Positions 45,911-56,934 of a DNA stretch of 64,000 nucleotides are shown piece after piece. A program made the translations under genes and the position numbers. Each line of letters begins with the position of its first letter. Within the stretch, counting starts at the first letter, position 1. Origin of the DNA: Gigaspora margarita (lineage: Eukaryota > Glomeromycota > Glomeromycetes > Diversisporales > Gigasporaceae); NCBI GenBank assembly GCA_009809945.1, contig WTPW01000367.1, positions 352,478-416,477 on the forward strand. The letters run 5' to 3'. Under the pieces are notes generated by a model, which saw only the letters and a list, made by a program, of their open reading frames with translations, was not told the origin of the DNA and ran no database searches.

Positions 45911-46116
45911 ACTAAATAATAAGCAATTTCACCAAACCAAACAAATTATTATTAGGAAATACGATACCACAGCAATAAATTGCCATCTCAAATTCTTTTC
46001 AAATAAAACTTATTTTTAAGAATTTTTCATTTAAACCTTTTTTCTTTAACCGCTTGAAAAAATTATTTATTTATTTCTTTTTTGCCTTAAGCATGGATCA
46101 GAAATGATAACTCATA

Positions 46117-46340
46117 CAGGGTCACCAAAATTCCGGGTCGGAGCGCATCGGAACATGGTTGACTGAATCGGAATTGATTAATTTTGCCCAAGATCATAAA
46201 AAATTTTACTAATAAATCATATCCATTCATTAAGTAAAACATGCCCAGCTGATAATTTTGCTATAGAAACTGCTAACAATTAGGGCTAAATGCCGACCTA
46301 GATCCGACACATCCGACCCGGAAATTTGGAGATAGCTCTG
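46117..46340. mobile_element. TA-flanked MITE, CCGGGTCGGA ends
   Basis: Ends CAGGGTCACCAAAATTCCGGG and, inverted from the right, CAGAGCTATCTCCAAATTTCC followed by GGGTCGGA; TA outside both. CAGAAATGATA also occurs on both sides (46099, 46349). Confidence 0.65.
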
Positions 46341-47109
46341 TAAAAATCCAGAAATGATAGGTCCAACATATTATCATCAAAAAAGGTATAATTTGATCAA
46401 AAAATTTTATATTAATATTATGTTGTCAGTTATGAACATTTTAACCTTCAACGTATTACGCGTGAGGAATCTGGAAAACAATTATATTCTGTTATTCACC
46501 TGGATATCACCACATATATATGAACTCTGTGCTAATTCAATAATCTATTCTATTAAAAATCGATCACTCGATCTTAATTTTTAAGATCAATTCTCAAAAT
46601 CAATTAATCAATTCTTAGTTTAGAATTTCCCAGTATCACATAGCTTTATGGTTAACATTTGATAAGTTCAGATACAGTATATATTGTTAGTAATTATCAC
46701 GCTGTATGAGTCGAGTAGGGAAAATAACCATCGGGGTATGAGACGTAATTCTTTAACAATACTTAAAGTATTATTTAATGAGCTTTTAAATAAGGCTCGA
46801 GATGCTGTATACAGAGCTAATACGAAATTAGTTTTGCACAAAATTAAGATAACTTTATAATAAAAGAACCTAATAAACGTTAGTTCATGACAAATTCTAA
46901 ACATAAATCAAACGCACAATAAGAATTAAAAAAAAAAGACCTATACGAGACTAAAGCCAAATTTTTGATTTTTTTTCAGTTTATGAAAAATTTAAGACTT
47001 TTAATCATATATTTAAAACATTTACTGCATTAGTTTATGAAACACATCGATAAAAAAAAATATCAATAAATGACGTCAATATGAATAAGTTATTAGAATT
47101 AAATTCAAA
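46341..47109. other. Intergenic, nothing recognised
   Basis: AT-rich; the open frames at 46354 (+) and 46668 (-) show no family features. Confidence 0.35.
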
Positions 47110-47143
47110 CTAGAAATTGCATATGCGGGCGGCTTCGCCGCCC
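47110..47143 (-). mobile_element. Helitron 3' terminus
   Basis: Read on the minus strand: hairpin GGGCGGCGAAGCCGCCC, 13 bases, then CTAG followed by T. This is the same architecture as the end at 35842. The body would extend to higher coordinates, but no TC start (which would appear as GA followed by T on this strand) could be placed. Confidence 0.55.
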
Positions 47144-49020
47144 AATAATGAGATATAACGAATGGTGTGCCAATAATATGGCATGATCTTAATAAAATTT
47201 TGCTATTTTTTAAGCCAAACAAAGTTGATTTTTGTATTAGNTTGAATTTCGAGTTACACTGAGGATCAGAATTTTTTAGTATATTTANACATTCTTTATA
47301 NCGAGTCACAAAGCCATATCCTTGTGAATCAACAAAGAGTTGAAGAAAAAATATGCAATACATGGCGATAAAGATCGATTCAAATATAATGAATAAATGA
47401 TAAAAAAAATTGAAGCATGAACAATAAAGAACTATCTTTAAACATCAATGAAAAAGATCAATTACTATTATCGTCATTGATAAAATGCGCAATTTTTATT
47501 TTCATTATTAATAATTATATAATACGTAATTATTTAGTAGTTTATTATGTTGCTGCGGTCTCATGCCTGGGTCATTTCACGAAAATCAAGTAATAACACG
47601 TGTCAATTAAAAATTAACGTAAATTCAGAATTCATTTAGTATGTGAAATCATACGCCCATTCAAAAGCAAGATTTTGCTGACACCAAGCATGCTACGTCA
47701 GGAATAATTCGAGATTTATACAAATAAATTTAATTCTATGGTATATCTCACGGCCTCGCTTCGCTCGGCCTTGCTCAAACTTTAAAATTTTTTTCATCTT
47801 ACTGATAAACAAACACTTTATACCGGAAATAAGTCCCATGGTCATATGATATATCTAAATTTAGAAATGGTTTGTCCTCGTTTGGTTAATTAATAATTGT
47901 TGCAGATCATAATGAAATCTACATTTTTTAATTAACCTGCTAGCCTTCTAAAACCAACTTATTTATAATTTTTTTTAAAACAAACTCTAACCCTAAACCC
48001 CTNACCTTAAAAATGCACCCCAAAAAAATATAGTTTTCNAGATTTTTTACTATAATTTTATTTTAATCTGGATTTCATGATCTGCCAACCAATCGATCAT
48101 ATGCTGCGACAGCTGCGATCGTGATGTGTGGTTGCTCTGGCAAGCTCATAGATACTGGATATACAATTTTCTATATATTAGAAATATCCTCAATCGCTAT
48201 TTGTATCTATCTACATTAAATACCGATGCGACATGTAATGCGTTTATAACATATTTAGTTAGTGCAATTCTGAAAGACAATAATAAAAAAAAGACTTTTT
48301 TTATAGTGATCATCATGCACTTTTAATCAAGACAAGAAACCCGTTAAAGTGATATTTGGTTAAACAATTATCATAGAATAGATAAATATAGTACTATATG
48401 ATGCATATNGTGATGATTAAGTGTAGAAATTCACGTTTTTACNGCGCTTAATGCATTGTTCAATTAGTTATGAGATTTTTGCAGATGTACGCCATTAAAA
48501 ATGCCNTAGTAACCATATACTTCNTAATATTACATATCACTCTGTTCCTGGTATAGTAACAACATTTTTATCAAAAATTTTCACATGAATGGAAATTATT
48601 GAAGAACGAATTGGTTTTCAAAGATTTTTGATCATGATTCGGGTCAAAAACTGATTTGAAATGACATAATTAAATCGTTTTGCTTAATGTTAATCTTCAC
48701 AATATTAGATTACAATAGTACTATCTCATATTATGTTTTAGAGCTATGTGCCCTCATGATTTTGTGAAGTGTTCTAGAAGATTGTTGTTGACTATGGCCC
48801 ATTGTCATATGAATGTAATACAAATACAGAAATGATTATCAAACTCTCACTATGATCATTTTATTTATGGCTTTGACGATCATTGATTATCATTTAATCT
48901 GCCAGTAAAAAATCTGATAAGAAAAAAACCAAAAATTAGAATTGCTAACGTATACTTGAAATATAATTAAAAAGTTAATGATGTTGTATCGAATTTTTTT
49001 TATTTTTTAACTAATTAACT
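47144..49020. other. Intergenic, low-quality bases, Helitron-related repeat
   Basis: Single undetermined bases cluster between 47241 and 48524. 47990 has CTCTAACCCTAAACCCC. A GGCCTCGCTTCGCTCGGCC hairpin is near 47752-47770. 48215-48480 matches the Helitron interior. No gene supported. Confidence 0.45.
48215..48480 (+). repeat. Copy of the 33.7-kb Helitron segment
   Basis: Shares GCGTTTATAACATATTTAGT-type text, TAGTGATCATCATGCACTTT and ATTGTGATGAT(C/T)AAGTG with 33715-33965. Confidence 0.7.
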
Positions 49021-49026
49021 ATACAA

Positions 49027-49098
49027 TTTCAATATCAATATCAATATCAATATCAATATCTATATCAATATCAATATCAATATCAATATCAATATCAT
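49027..49098 (+). repeat. ATCAAT microsatellite
   Basis: About twelve ATCAAT/ATATCA hexamers just upstream of the TPR-kinase remnant. Confidence 0.9.
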
Positions 49099-49105
49099 AT
49101 AAAAA

Positions 49106-52100
49106 TGGGTGGATGAGATTTTTCCTTTCTCAGAATTGCAAGGAAATTTTGACTGCAGATCTCACGCTCAAAGGCAACACAAGCTACAAAAATTGAACGA
49201 CTTAATCCAAAAATCGATACAATCTAGTTCGCATACACATTTAACTATTACACCGCATTTTTATATATGGCAAGATGAACGGGCCAAAATTGAATTTCTT
49301 TAATAACACCAAAGCATTGAATGATCGTCAAATTTGAAGAATCACTTGTGGATTTTAATAAATCATTAAAAATTAGACCAAATGATGCACAAGTACTTAA
49401 AAATCGTGGATTAATATTTCTAAAGATGTAAAAATATGAAGAATCAATTACAGACTTTAATACATCTTTAAAAATCAATTCCAATGATCCAAATGTATTA
49501 TGCAATCGAGGATTAACCTATCAAATTCTAAGTAGATATGATGAGTTCCTTGAAGATTTAAATGATTCATTAATTATTGAACTGAGTAATGCGGAAGCAA
49601 GTAATCGAAGACTATGAAGAATCGCTAGATGATTTAAATAAACCATTAAAAATTTGACTAAATAAAGTTACTGCACTATGTATTCATGAAACGGTATACC
49701 TAGAATTAAATAATTTGACAAAACATTTGCTGATTTAAATAAATCTTTAAAAATTTAACCAAATGATGTGTTTACACCAGGTGTCGAAGATTAACCCATA
49801 AAATAATGGGTAAGCATGAACAATCGCGTATAGACATACATGATGCAATTACAAATCAGATATTTATTTTTCAAATGACTTAAAGATATTACGTGTTCAT
49901 GGAATCACTTGCGAATATAAATGAAATACAACCAAATAATCCTACAATACTGTATTAAATGCACGTGGAGGAATTTTTCAAAAGACAGACAAATATGATG
50001 AATCACTGAAGGTTTAAAGAAATCATTAAAAATCAGGCTGAATGATTATGTGACGCTATGACTACGTGGGAGAACTTATCTAAAAATGAGAAATATAAAG
50101 AAACTCTTAAGATTTCACTGAATCATTAGGAATTATGCCAAATAATGCTATAGCATTGAATGATCGAGGATTAGTATATCAATGTATGGACATCTATGAT
50201 GAATCGCTTAATGACTTAATAATAAGTCATTAAAAATTGATCCAAATAATATTAAAGCATTAATTAATCGATAACTAAGGATAAACAAATATGAATATTC
50301 GCTTAATTATTTTTTAATAATGGTATTAGAAATCGATCCTAATAATGTTACAACGATAAGTAATCAAGCATTTATGCATAATTTTATGGGTGAATATGAA
50401 AAATCACTTAATGAACTCAAAAATATCACTTATCATAATAGTTTTAATGAAATTACCCAATTAGTGCTGAAATACTATATTTCCGTGGATTTGTGCGTCA
50501 GTTTTTGGGAGAGGAAACTTTAGAAATCAGTCCAGAATTAAATGCAATAATGATATGTTTAATTATAATAATGCTATGATTAAATTAGGTAAACAGTTAT
50601 TGAATGGATGATATGAAGAACTATTCGTGCAGTTAAATGTCCGAGCTATCGAAAACTAATATTGAAGCATGTATCTTAATGAACTTTTTAGAGCCAATGT
50701 GACGAATTATTTGCAGGTTTACTCGAAAATTTAAACAAGTATTTGAAATTAAAAACAAATGATATACTGTAATTGCATTTAATTTATATGAATCTGTATG
50801 TCAATATTTGAAAGATTACGATGACTCCCTTGTAAATTTAAATAGTTCTTTAGCAATCTATCCAAACAATGCTACAACACGTAACTTTAGTGGCACAACT
50901 TATCAAAGAATGGCATGTACGAATATTCACTCGCAGAATTTAACAGATCCTTAGAAATTAAACCGAAAGACGAGATAACATTATTAAACTAGGATTTACT
51001 TATCAAAAAAATAGGTAATTACAAAGGTTCATTCGAAGTTGTTAATAAATTATTGGAAAATAAGCCATAAAAAAAATTATGGGTTTGCAACTTTATAGAA
51101 TAACTTATTATTTTATGGGCAAATATAAAGAATCACTTGAAGACTTAGATAAATTACTTAAAATCAACCCGAAAGATGTTTCATTGCTCAGTCATCGAGG
51201 TTTCATTTTTCAAGAGATGGCAAAGTACAAAAAATCGCTTAAAATTTTATTAATAAATAAATCATTAAAACTCATATCAAATAATGCGAAAGCGTTGAAT
51301 TTTCGTGGATTAGTTTTATCAGAAAATAGATAAATTTTGAAGAAAATTTAAATGACTCGTTAAAAATTACTTCGGATGAAGTTGAAGATTCACTTTAAAA
51401 AGTAAATGGGTCATTAAAAATCAAATTGGACTATGATTTAGCATTAAATATTCGTGGATCAACTTACAGGATAATGGGTAGATATGAAGTATCACTTGAA
51501 GATTAAAGAATGTCATTAAAAATTAATCTAAATGATTCTGTAACATTAAATCATTGGATTAACTTATCAAGACATGGAAAAGAAGTTTGGAGACTCACTT
51601 GAAAATTCAATTAGATCATTAAAAATCAACTAAACTAACTGTAAAGCATTGAACAATCGTGCAATAACTTATCTAGGATGGGTAAATATGAACAAAACGC
51701 TTGAATATTTAATTAAATAAAGCATTATAAATATTGTAAAACTTAATAGTAAGACGACATTAAATTATCGTAGAGTGACTTATCAAGTTATGACAATAAA
51801 TGAAGAATAACTAAAAGGTTTAGATAAATTGTTACAAAATTAAGTATTCGTGAATTGATTTACCAATATATGAGCTAATATGATGAATCAATTAAAGATT
51901 AAAATGAAGCTTTGGAAATTAAATCTTGCAACACAAAAATATTAAAAAACTTCTATGAGGTTTGCAGCTTGTGCCAATGCAGAATGTAAACAGTATAAGA
52001 AACATAATACCGGATATGCCTTTTGTGATCCTTATATGATCAAAGTTGGTATAATGAAAAATGATGAAGTGGATAACTTGATTAAAGAATTTATTAAAAA

Positions 52101-52330
52101 TGCACAAAATGAACCAAAATATTATAATAAAGTATACCTTTTGAAAGATTAAAAAACATTGAAGAAATCAGTAAAGGAATTTTTGGCACAGTATATTCTG
52201 CAATTTGGATTGATGGCAAACGGAAATATATAATGACAAGGTAAAAAAAAAATGATAAGAATGTCTTGTGAACAGAATTACATGGTTGCTTTAAAAAACA
52301 AAATGTGCAAGCAGTCAGATTTTCTTAATG
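49106..52330 (+). pseudogene. TPR-repeat protein kinase, decayed and truncated
   Basis: From 49316 to about 51940 the plus strand repeats a 102-bp (34-residue) tetratricopeptide unit about 25 times in drifting frames; clear units read EESLVDFNKSLKIRPNDAQV, EESITDFNTSLKINSNDPNV, and KESLEDLDKLLKINPKDVSL. TPRs form helical scaffolds for protein contacts. An intact 65-codon stretch follows at 51955 (CANAECKQYKKHNTGYAFCD), the cysteine-bearing linker typical of kinases in this lineage. Then at 52150-52320 comes the start of a kinase N-lobe: LKNIEEISKGIFGTVYSAIW (glycine loop, second glycine replaced), a VALKN lysine motif and a KQSDFLNE stretch. The last ends at a GAG followed by GTAATA, a likely splice donor; 16 bases later the LTR element begins. 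The rest of the kinase is missing. Dozens of stops and shifts exclude function. Confidence 0.75.
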
Positions 52331-52350
52331 AGGTAATACAATATTAATAG

Positions 52351-52905
52351 TGTCAGAGGTAGAAATGGATATCGGTCGAAACCACGTGACGTCGATTTTG
52401 CTGGAGTTCCCATGAAGATACTGTGATCACCCACTGATCACCCGTTAGAAAACTGGTTCTGTGCACAGCCCACTGACTGATTGAATGAATTTATCTAAAT
52501 CGGGAAGGACATTAAATGCAAGATCGAGAGAAGATTCGATATAGCGTGATTCTAACATTCAATAAAGAAAAATTGTGGGATTAAAGATAAAAATTAGGAA
52601 TCCTATTAGAAGTAAAATAGTATAAAATGGTCAAGAAATGTACTATTGAGCGGCATTGATGAATTGATGAATGAAAATGTGTCATTACTTGTTCTATAAG
52701 ATAAAGATTAGAAATTGATCTTGGTTTCTTTGTCCCTCGTTAAATAAAATAAACTGTCCTGTGTGCTCACCTTATACCCGATATGCTTTAGCCTTGCCAA
52801 ATCGTACTGCCTCTCACATTAGGTATATTGTGAGGTGTTTGTTTTGGTCTTGGTAGTTGGTGGTTGTCCGTTCTGTGACACCAGCCTGGATTTCTGCCTC
52901 TAACA
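52351..52905 (+). repeat. 5' LTR
   Basis: Matches 55487-56040 with about 25 differences. TG...CA ends within short inverted TGTCAGAGG/CCTCTAACA. Confidence 0.92.
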
Positions 52906-53168
52906 ATTTGGTGGTGACTGTGAGATTTGAAATATCTACCCAAAATTATGCTAGGAGACTGGAATTTTGACTGCAAGTGGATCCCGTGGCATTTTACCCT
53001 TTTTGTTTTTGATTTTGTTTTTTTCTTTGTTGTTTGAGGCACTAACGGAATAGTGTGCTCATTTATTTGTTTGTTTCTTTTGTTTTGCAGACCAACGAAC
53101 TGTGTCCACCCATTTTTTTGTTTTGTTTGAATTCGCCGTGAAGCTGTTCTCATCTATAAAATAAAAAA

Positions 53169-53555
53169 ATGTATGATATTTACCTGCTGCCAATATTTAA
53201 CCAAAGACAAGTTGAAGCCCAAACAAAGAAGACCCAAGTAACAAAAGTCCAACTGAATCAAGCCACTAGACGAAGCCTCCACCATGAAATGAGATGCTCC
53301 TACTGTAAAATAAGAGACCATATTGTTAGTAGGTGCCCGCAAGTGACCTACCTAGATGAAACGTGCACCGACCTTTTTGCTATACTTACCAAAGAACAAG
53401 CTATTGAAGTACAGGAAATTATTAATGAAGCCTTCAGAAATCGCAAGCTTAATAATGAACAAACTCCTCAAGCCCTGGAATTTGTATTAAAAGTCTTAGA
53501 AGATATAATCCAGGAAGATAAAGAAGAAATCGTATACTTGCCCCTATACGTCTAG
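53169..53555 (+). CDS. Gag-like zinc-knuckle protein of the LTR element
   Basis: 128 codons from ATG 53169. Residues about 43-56 form a perfect CCHC knuckle, C-x2-C-x4-H-x4-C (CSYCKIRDHIVSRC), the RNA-binding motif of retrotransposon nucleocapsid proteins. Before it is a basic Gln/Lys/Arg stretch (QVEAQTKKTQ), after it an acidic helical region (EVQEIINEAFRN) and an EDKEEIVYLPLYV end. Much shorter than a full Gag. The frame following, at 53579, begins with similar text (EEVVYLLLYV in another frame), suggesting an internal duplication and a former longer reading frame. Confidence 0.7.
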   Translation: MYDIYLLPIFNQRQVEAQTKKTQVTKVQLNQATRRSLHHEMRCSYCKIRDHIVSRCPQVTYLDETCTDLFAILTKEQAIEVQEIINEAFRNRKLNNEQTPQALEFVLKVLEDIIQEDKEEIVYLPLYV

Positions 53556-53578
53556 TTATCTGCAAAAGAAGAATATCG

Positions 53579-53896
53579 ATGTACAAACGTCCAACCAGAG
53601 GAAGCCGAAGAAGTCGTATATCTGCTGCTATATGTCCAGTTAGCCGTAGATGTAACCCGAAAAGACCACCTCTAGTTGATCGCACCCCAAAAGTCCTCCT
53701 CGCAAAGACCTCGCACAAGGAAGGCCCAACCCCAGAAGTGATCGATTCTAAAGTTGACTCAGAAAGATCTATCGATGGTGCTGAACTTGGTTTGGAAGAA
53801 GGAAGAATTGACTTGGAGGCCCTTCTCCAAAAACTGATTGCAGAATTTGATGCTCTTGTGTACGAGTCAGCCCTTAAAGAAAAAGAACCTATATGA
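53579..53896 (+). CDS. Second open frame of the LTR element, function unknown
   Basis: 105 codons. Begins very basic (RPTRGSRRSRISAAICPVSR), then acidic and helical (GLEEGRIDLEALLQKLIAEF). No catalytic motif. Probably part of a formerly larger Gag-type protein, given its position 24 bp after the knuckle ORF. Confidence 0.4.
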   Translation: MYKRPTRGSRRSRISAAICPVSRRCNPKRPPLVDRTPKVLLAKTSHKEGPTPEVIDSKVDSERSIDGAELGLEEGRIDLEALLQKLIAEFDALVYESALKEKEPI

Positions 53897-54036
53897 AAAC
53901 CTCAAGGTGAAATTAGTGTTAAAAAGGACGAAAAAGTAGAATTAGAGTTCGAAATAGAAAATATGAAGACGAAAGAGAAGAAGAAGAAAAAGACCTACCT
54001 AATGATCGAATAGGAGTTTTTTAAAGCACCGATGAA

Positions 54037-54246
54037 ATGAATACGGTTGGACCTTGCTGTGAAAAAGAGATTGAAGTTGAAACGGATGAAATAATGAAAG
54101 CTGAAAGGAAAGAGAGAAGTGGACTAAAGGAAGATGAAAAAGATGATGACGACGAAACCATTGTAGATGAAGAAAATGGTGAAAAAGAGAAGGACGTAAC
54201 CAAACCTACTAAAAAGAAAGACCTGGATGACACCTGCGAATTGTAG
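54037..54246 (+). CDS. Glu/Lys-rich open frame of the LTR element
   Basis: 69 codons, nearly all charged residues (EKDDDDETIVDEENGEKEKD). Related Glu/Lys-rich text continues in broken frames from 53900 to 54440. No recognised domain; it may be only a low-complexity tail. Confidence 0.35.
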   Translation: MNTVGPCCEKEIEVETDEIMKAERKERSGLKEDEKDDDDETIVDEENGEKEKDVTKPTKKKDLDDTCEL

Positions 54247-54753
54247 ATAAAGAAAGTTGAGGAGTTTAGAAGGAGGAACGATTTTAAAAAGACAAAAGGA
54301 CCTACCGAAAAAGGATATGCTGAAATAGAAGAAACATCATATGCTAGTGATTGTTATCGAAAGGGAATTGGAATAGAGAACGAGGAGGATAAAGGAGCTA
54401 TCAAAATAGAAAAAAGGAAAGCCCCAACTGTTTTTCTTGTGCAATTCTGAATTTGAAAAGGTCCCTGTAATAAAAATAAAAAGTCAGAGAGGTTAAGTCA
54501 AAAGCAAAATTAATATAAGAACCCAGAAGAAAGAACTATCCTATACGTACTGGCACGTGACTTATGGAATTGAATATTCGACCCCAGTGGATTCTGATAT
54601 CGATGGAGGGAATTACTAAAAGAAGAAAAAAAATAATAATATTTAAAAGAAAAAAAAAAGATATAAAAAAAAATTTGCAAACGTGTACGCATGAGTTTTT
54701 TTGTTAAGCCAGAGTTGAACTGAATGTTTTTATTTCGTAAAAGTTTTTTTTTT

Positions 54754-55361
54754 GTGTTTTACAACTGAGACCTTGTCTCAATTCTTTATTAAATTATAGA
54801 CGTAATATTTGTTACATGAATGAGGATACAACTAGCCATACATGCACTTTTGGTGCCTAATTTAAGTGGTCCGCCTGAAGGTTCCACACTAGCTGCCATA
54901 CCTACAACCCAACTACAGAAGTTGCCTATTTAAACCCTCTGGTTCACGATCTTCCTATTACTACCTGACGCACTGTTTGTATACAGATATTGTAGGGCCC
55001 AATTCTTTAAATGAATGTTCGACATCAGACTACTTTATCCGTGGCCTAAAGTTGGCTAGATAGGATGAAAGTCCTACTAGTCTTAATCGTCCAAGTTTTA
55101 ACCCTGAACTTTCCGTATCCACCTAACTGACAATGGCCAAGGTCTGCTGAAAAATGCTGCCAGGAGTTCATGACATGATCTTCACTACGTCTCATGACTT
55201 CGGTTACCCAAATTGCAGATCCAAACTAACAGGTTCGGCCTTGCAGAGTTTGTTACACCAATTATTAAAATTCGCATTTGCCGTCCACAGGACTTGAAGT
55301 GGCAATCTTTCGATTTGCGACCTTGGAGCATAACCGTTATGCTATCAGACCCGAGGTCTCT
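54754..55361 (-). mobile_element. tRNA-derived SINE inserted in the LTR element
   Basis: Flanked by a perfect 21-bp direct repeat, TTTCGTAAAAG plus ten T (54733-54753, 55362-55382). On the minus strand the head has a perfect A-box (TAGCATAACGG, 55344-55334) and a near B-box (ACTTCAAGTCC, 55300-55290), then a 470-bp body without frames. The 3' end abuts the A-run of the target. Long duplication, Pol III boxes and A-rich target site mean LINE-mediated retroposition. Confidence 0.8.
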
Positions 55362-55486
55362 TTTCGTAAAAGTTTTTTTTTTCTCGTAAATTTGTTTTAA
55401 GGTAGTTTTTAGTTTAGTTAGGAAAAAAAGAAATCGAATTGTATGGTTATTTTTTATGGGATGTGAAAAATTAAGGTATGGAGAAT

Positions 55487-56040
55487 TGTCAGAGGTAGAA
55501 ATGGATATCGGTCAAAACCACATGATATCAATTTTGCCTGAGTTCCCATGAAGGTACTGTGATCACCCACTGATCACCCGTTAGAAAACTGGTTTTGCGC
55601 ACAGCCCACTGACCGATTGAATGAATTTATCTAAATCAGGAAGGACATTAAATGCAAGATCGAGAAAAGATTCAATATAGTGTGATTCTGACATTCGATA
55701 AAGAAAAATTGTGGGATTAAAGATAAAAATTAGGAATCCCATTAGAAGTAAAATAGTATAAAATGGTCGAGAAATGTACTATTGAGCGGCATTGATGAAT
55801 TGATGAATGAAAGTGTGTCGTTACTTGTCCTGTAAACTAAAGATTAGAAACTGATCTTGGTTTCTTTGTCACTCGTTAAATAAAATAAACTGTCCCGTGT
55901 GCTCACCTTATACCCGATATGCCTTAGCCTTGCCAAATCGTACTGCCTCTCACATTGGGTATATTGTGAGGTGTTTGTTTTGGTCTTGGTAGTTGGTGGT
56001 TGTCCATCTGTGACGCTGGCCTGGATTTCTGCCTCTAACA
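55487..56040 (+). repeat. 3' LTR
   Basis: Direct copy of 52351-52905, preceded by the short purine-rich TTAAGGTATGGAGAAT. Confidence 0.92.
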
Positions 56041-56055
56041 ATAGTAAATTATTAC

Positions 56056-56232
56056 CTTGTGTAATGTCAGTAAATGGCTTGTTATAGATTCTATCAACAA
56101 CATTTGAATTACTAAAATTAACCCTCTTCAATCTTTCTTTGTTGGCATACAGCAGATCGTTTCTGAAAAAGTTTATGATCAGACGTTATGCATTTAAATT
56201 ATTGGCTGCAAACCTTACTCGTGATCAGCCAT
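56056..56232 (-). CDS. Start of an unknown gene, two exons, cut by the LTR element
   Basis: Minus strand: ATGGCTGATCACGA (56232-56219), donor GTAAGG, intron with acceptor TTTTTCAG, then exon 2 from 56162 to 56056, donor GTAATA. The joined frame begins MADHENDLLYANKERLKRVN and stays open for 40 codons. The intron after exon 2 is where the LTR element sits. Beyond it the sequence on this strand is antisense of the TPR-kinase, so later exons are lost or were never there. Family unknown; splice signals and phase are the only support. Confidence 0.4.
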
Positions 56233-56351
56233 ATTTCCTTTTAGATTAAAACAGAAAGCAGATTATCGGCTTTGCAGTTTCTTAAATCGACCTGCATAAA
56301 TTATTAACTTTATTCATTAATTTTTCCTATTAGGTTATTATCAATTATATA

Positions 56352-56514
56352 TGTTGTGCCCAAATGCAAATCGGCCCAGTTGTCAATCTAGCCAAATTAA
56401 AAATTAATTTAGCCCGGATGTTAGGGTTAGGTTAGGGTTAGATTAGGCCAGTAAATATTGACATCTGGACTGTCCCAATTGACAACTGGACCGATTTGCA
56501 TTTGGGGCACAACA
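56352..56514. mobile_element. TA-flanked MITE with TTAGGG
   Basis: Inverted ends TGTTGTGCCCAAATGCAAAT and, inverted from the right, TGTTGTGCCCCAAATGCAAA, then TCGG(C/T)CCAGTTGTCAA; TA on both sides. Centre GTTAGGGTTAGGTTAGGG. Confidence 0.85.
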
Positions 56515-56934
56515 TATATATACTTTATTGAATTTATAAGATTTTTTAAGTTCGATGACTTTTGATTCCATATGATCTGTGTAAATTTTATTTTGAAATT
56601 ATGTACGTACATACTAAAAATATAAATAAATTCTCAGATAATTCCTGATAATAGCAATGTCCATAATTAGAAGTGCATTCTTATGAGAGTTTACTAAGTA
56701 TATGTTAAACTTTTATATTTGCTTTCATTAATATTTTTTTTTTTTTTAGCGTAAAATGTATTATACTCACTTTCACTTTAATTTGTAGTTTTTCCATCAT
56801 CGCTTTTTGAAGTTGCAATTTTCATCGTTCTTGGAATCTCCTTAAGTCGCATTTTAGGGTCAATGTGGCCTTTGGTGTAATCTTTAAAACTAAATGTTTT
56901 GAACAGCCACATTTTGATTAGACGAAATTATTCA
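56515..56934. other. Intergenic, nothing recognised
   Basis: AT-rich; no gene or element identified. Confidence 0.35.

Larger units (their letters stand above)
52351..56040 (+). mobile_element. Non-autonomous LTR retrotransposon
   Basis: Two LTRs of 555 and 554 bp in direct orientation, starting TGTCAGAGG and ending CCTCTAACA, bound a 2.6-kb interior. ATAG flanks both outer ends (52347-52350, 56041-56044), a 4-bp, possibly 5-bp, target duplication. A TGGTGGTGACTGTGAG tract three bases after the 5' LTR is the candidate primer-binding site. The interior encodes a zinc-knuckle protein and charged open frames, but no protease, reverse transcriptase or integrase, so movement would need another element. 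A SINE is inserted at 54754-55361. Confidence 0.9.

Noticed and set aside
47076..47363. 95-codon minus-strand frame
   Set aside because: Contains undetermined bases and reads through a Helitron hairpin (WAAKPPAY).
55286..55361. Functional tRNA gene (minus strand)
   Set aside because: A- and B-boxes are present, but the anticodon and T stems do not pair; it is a SINE head.
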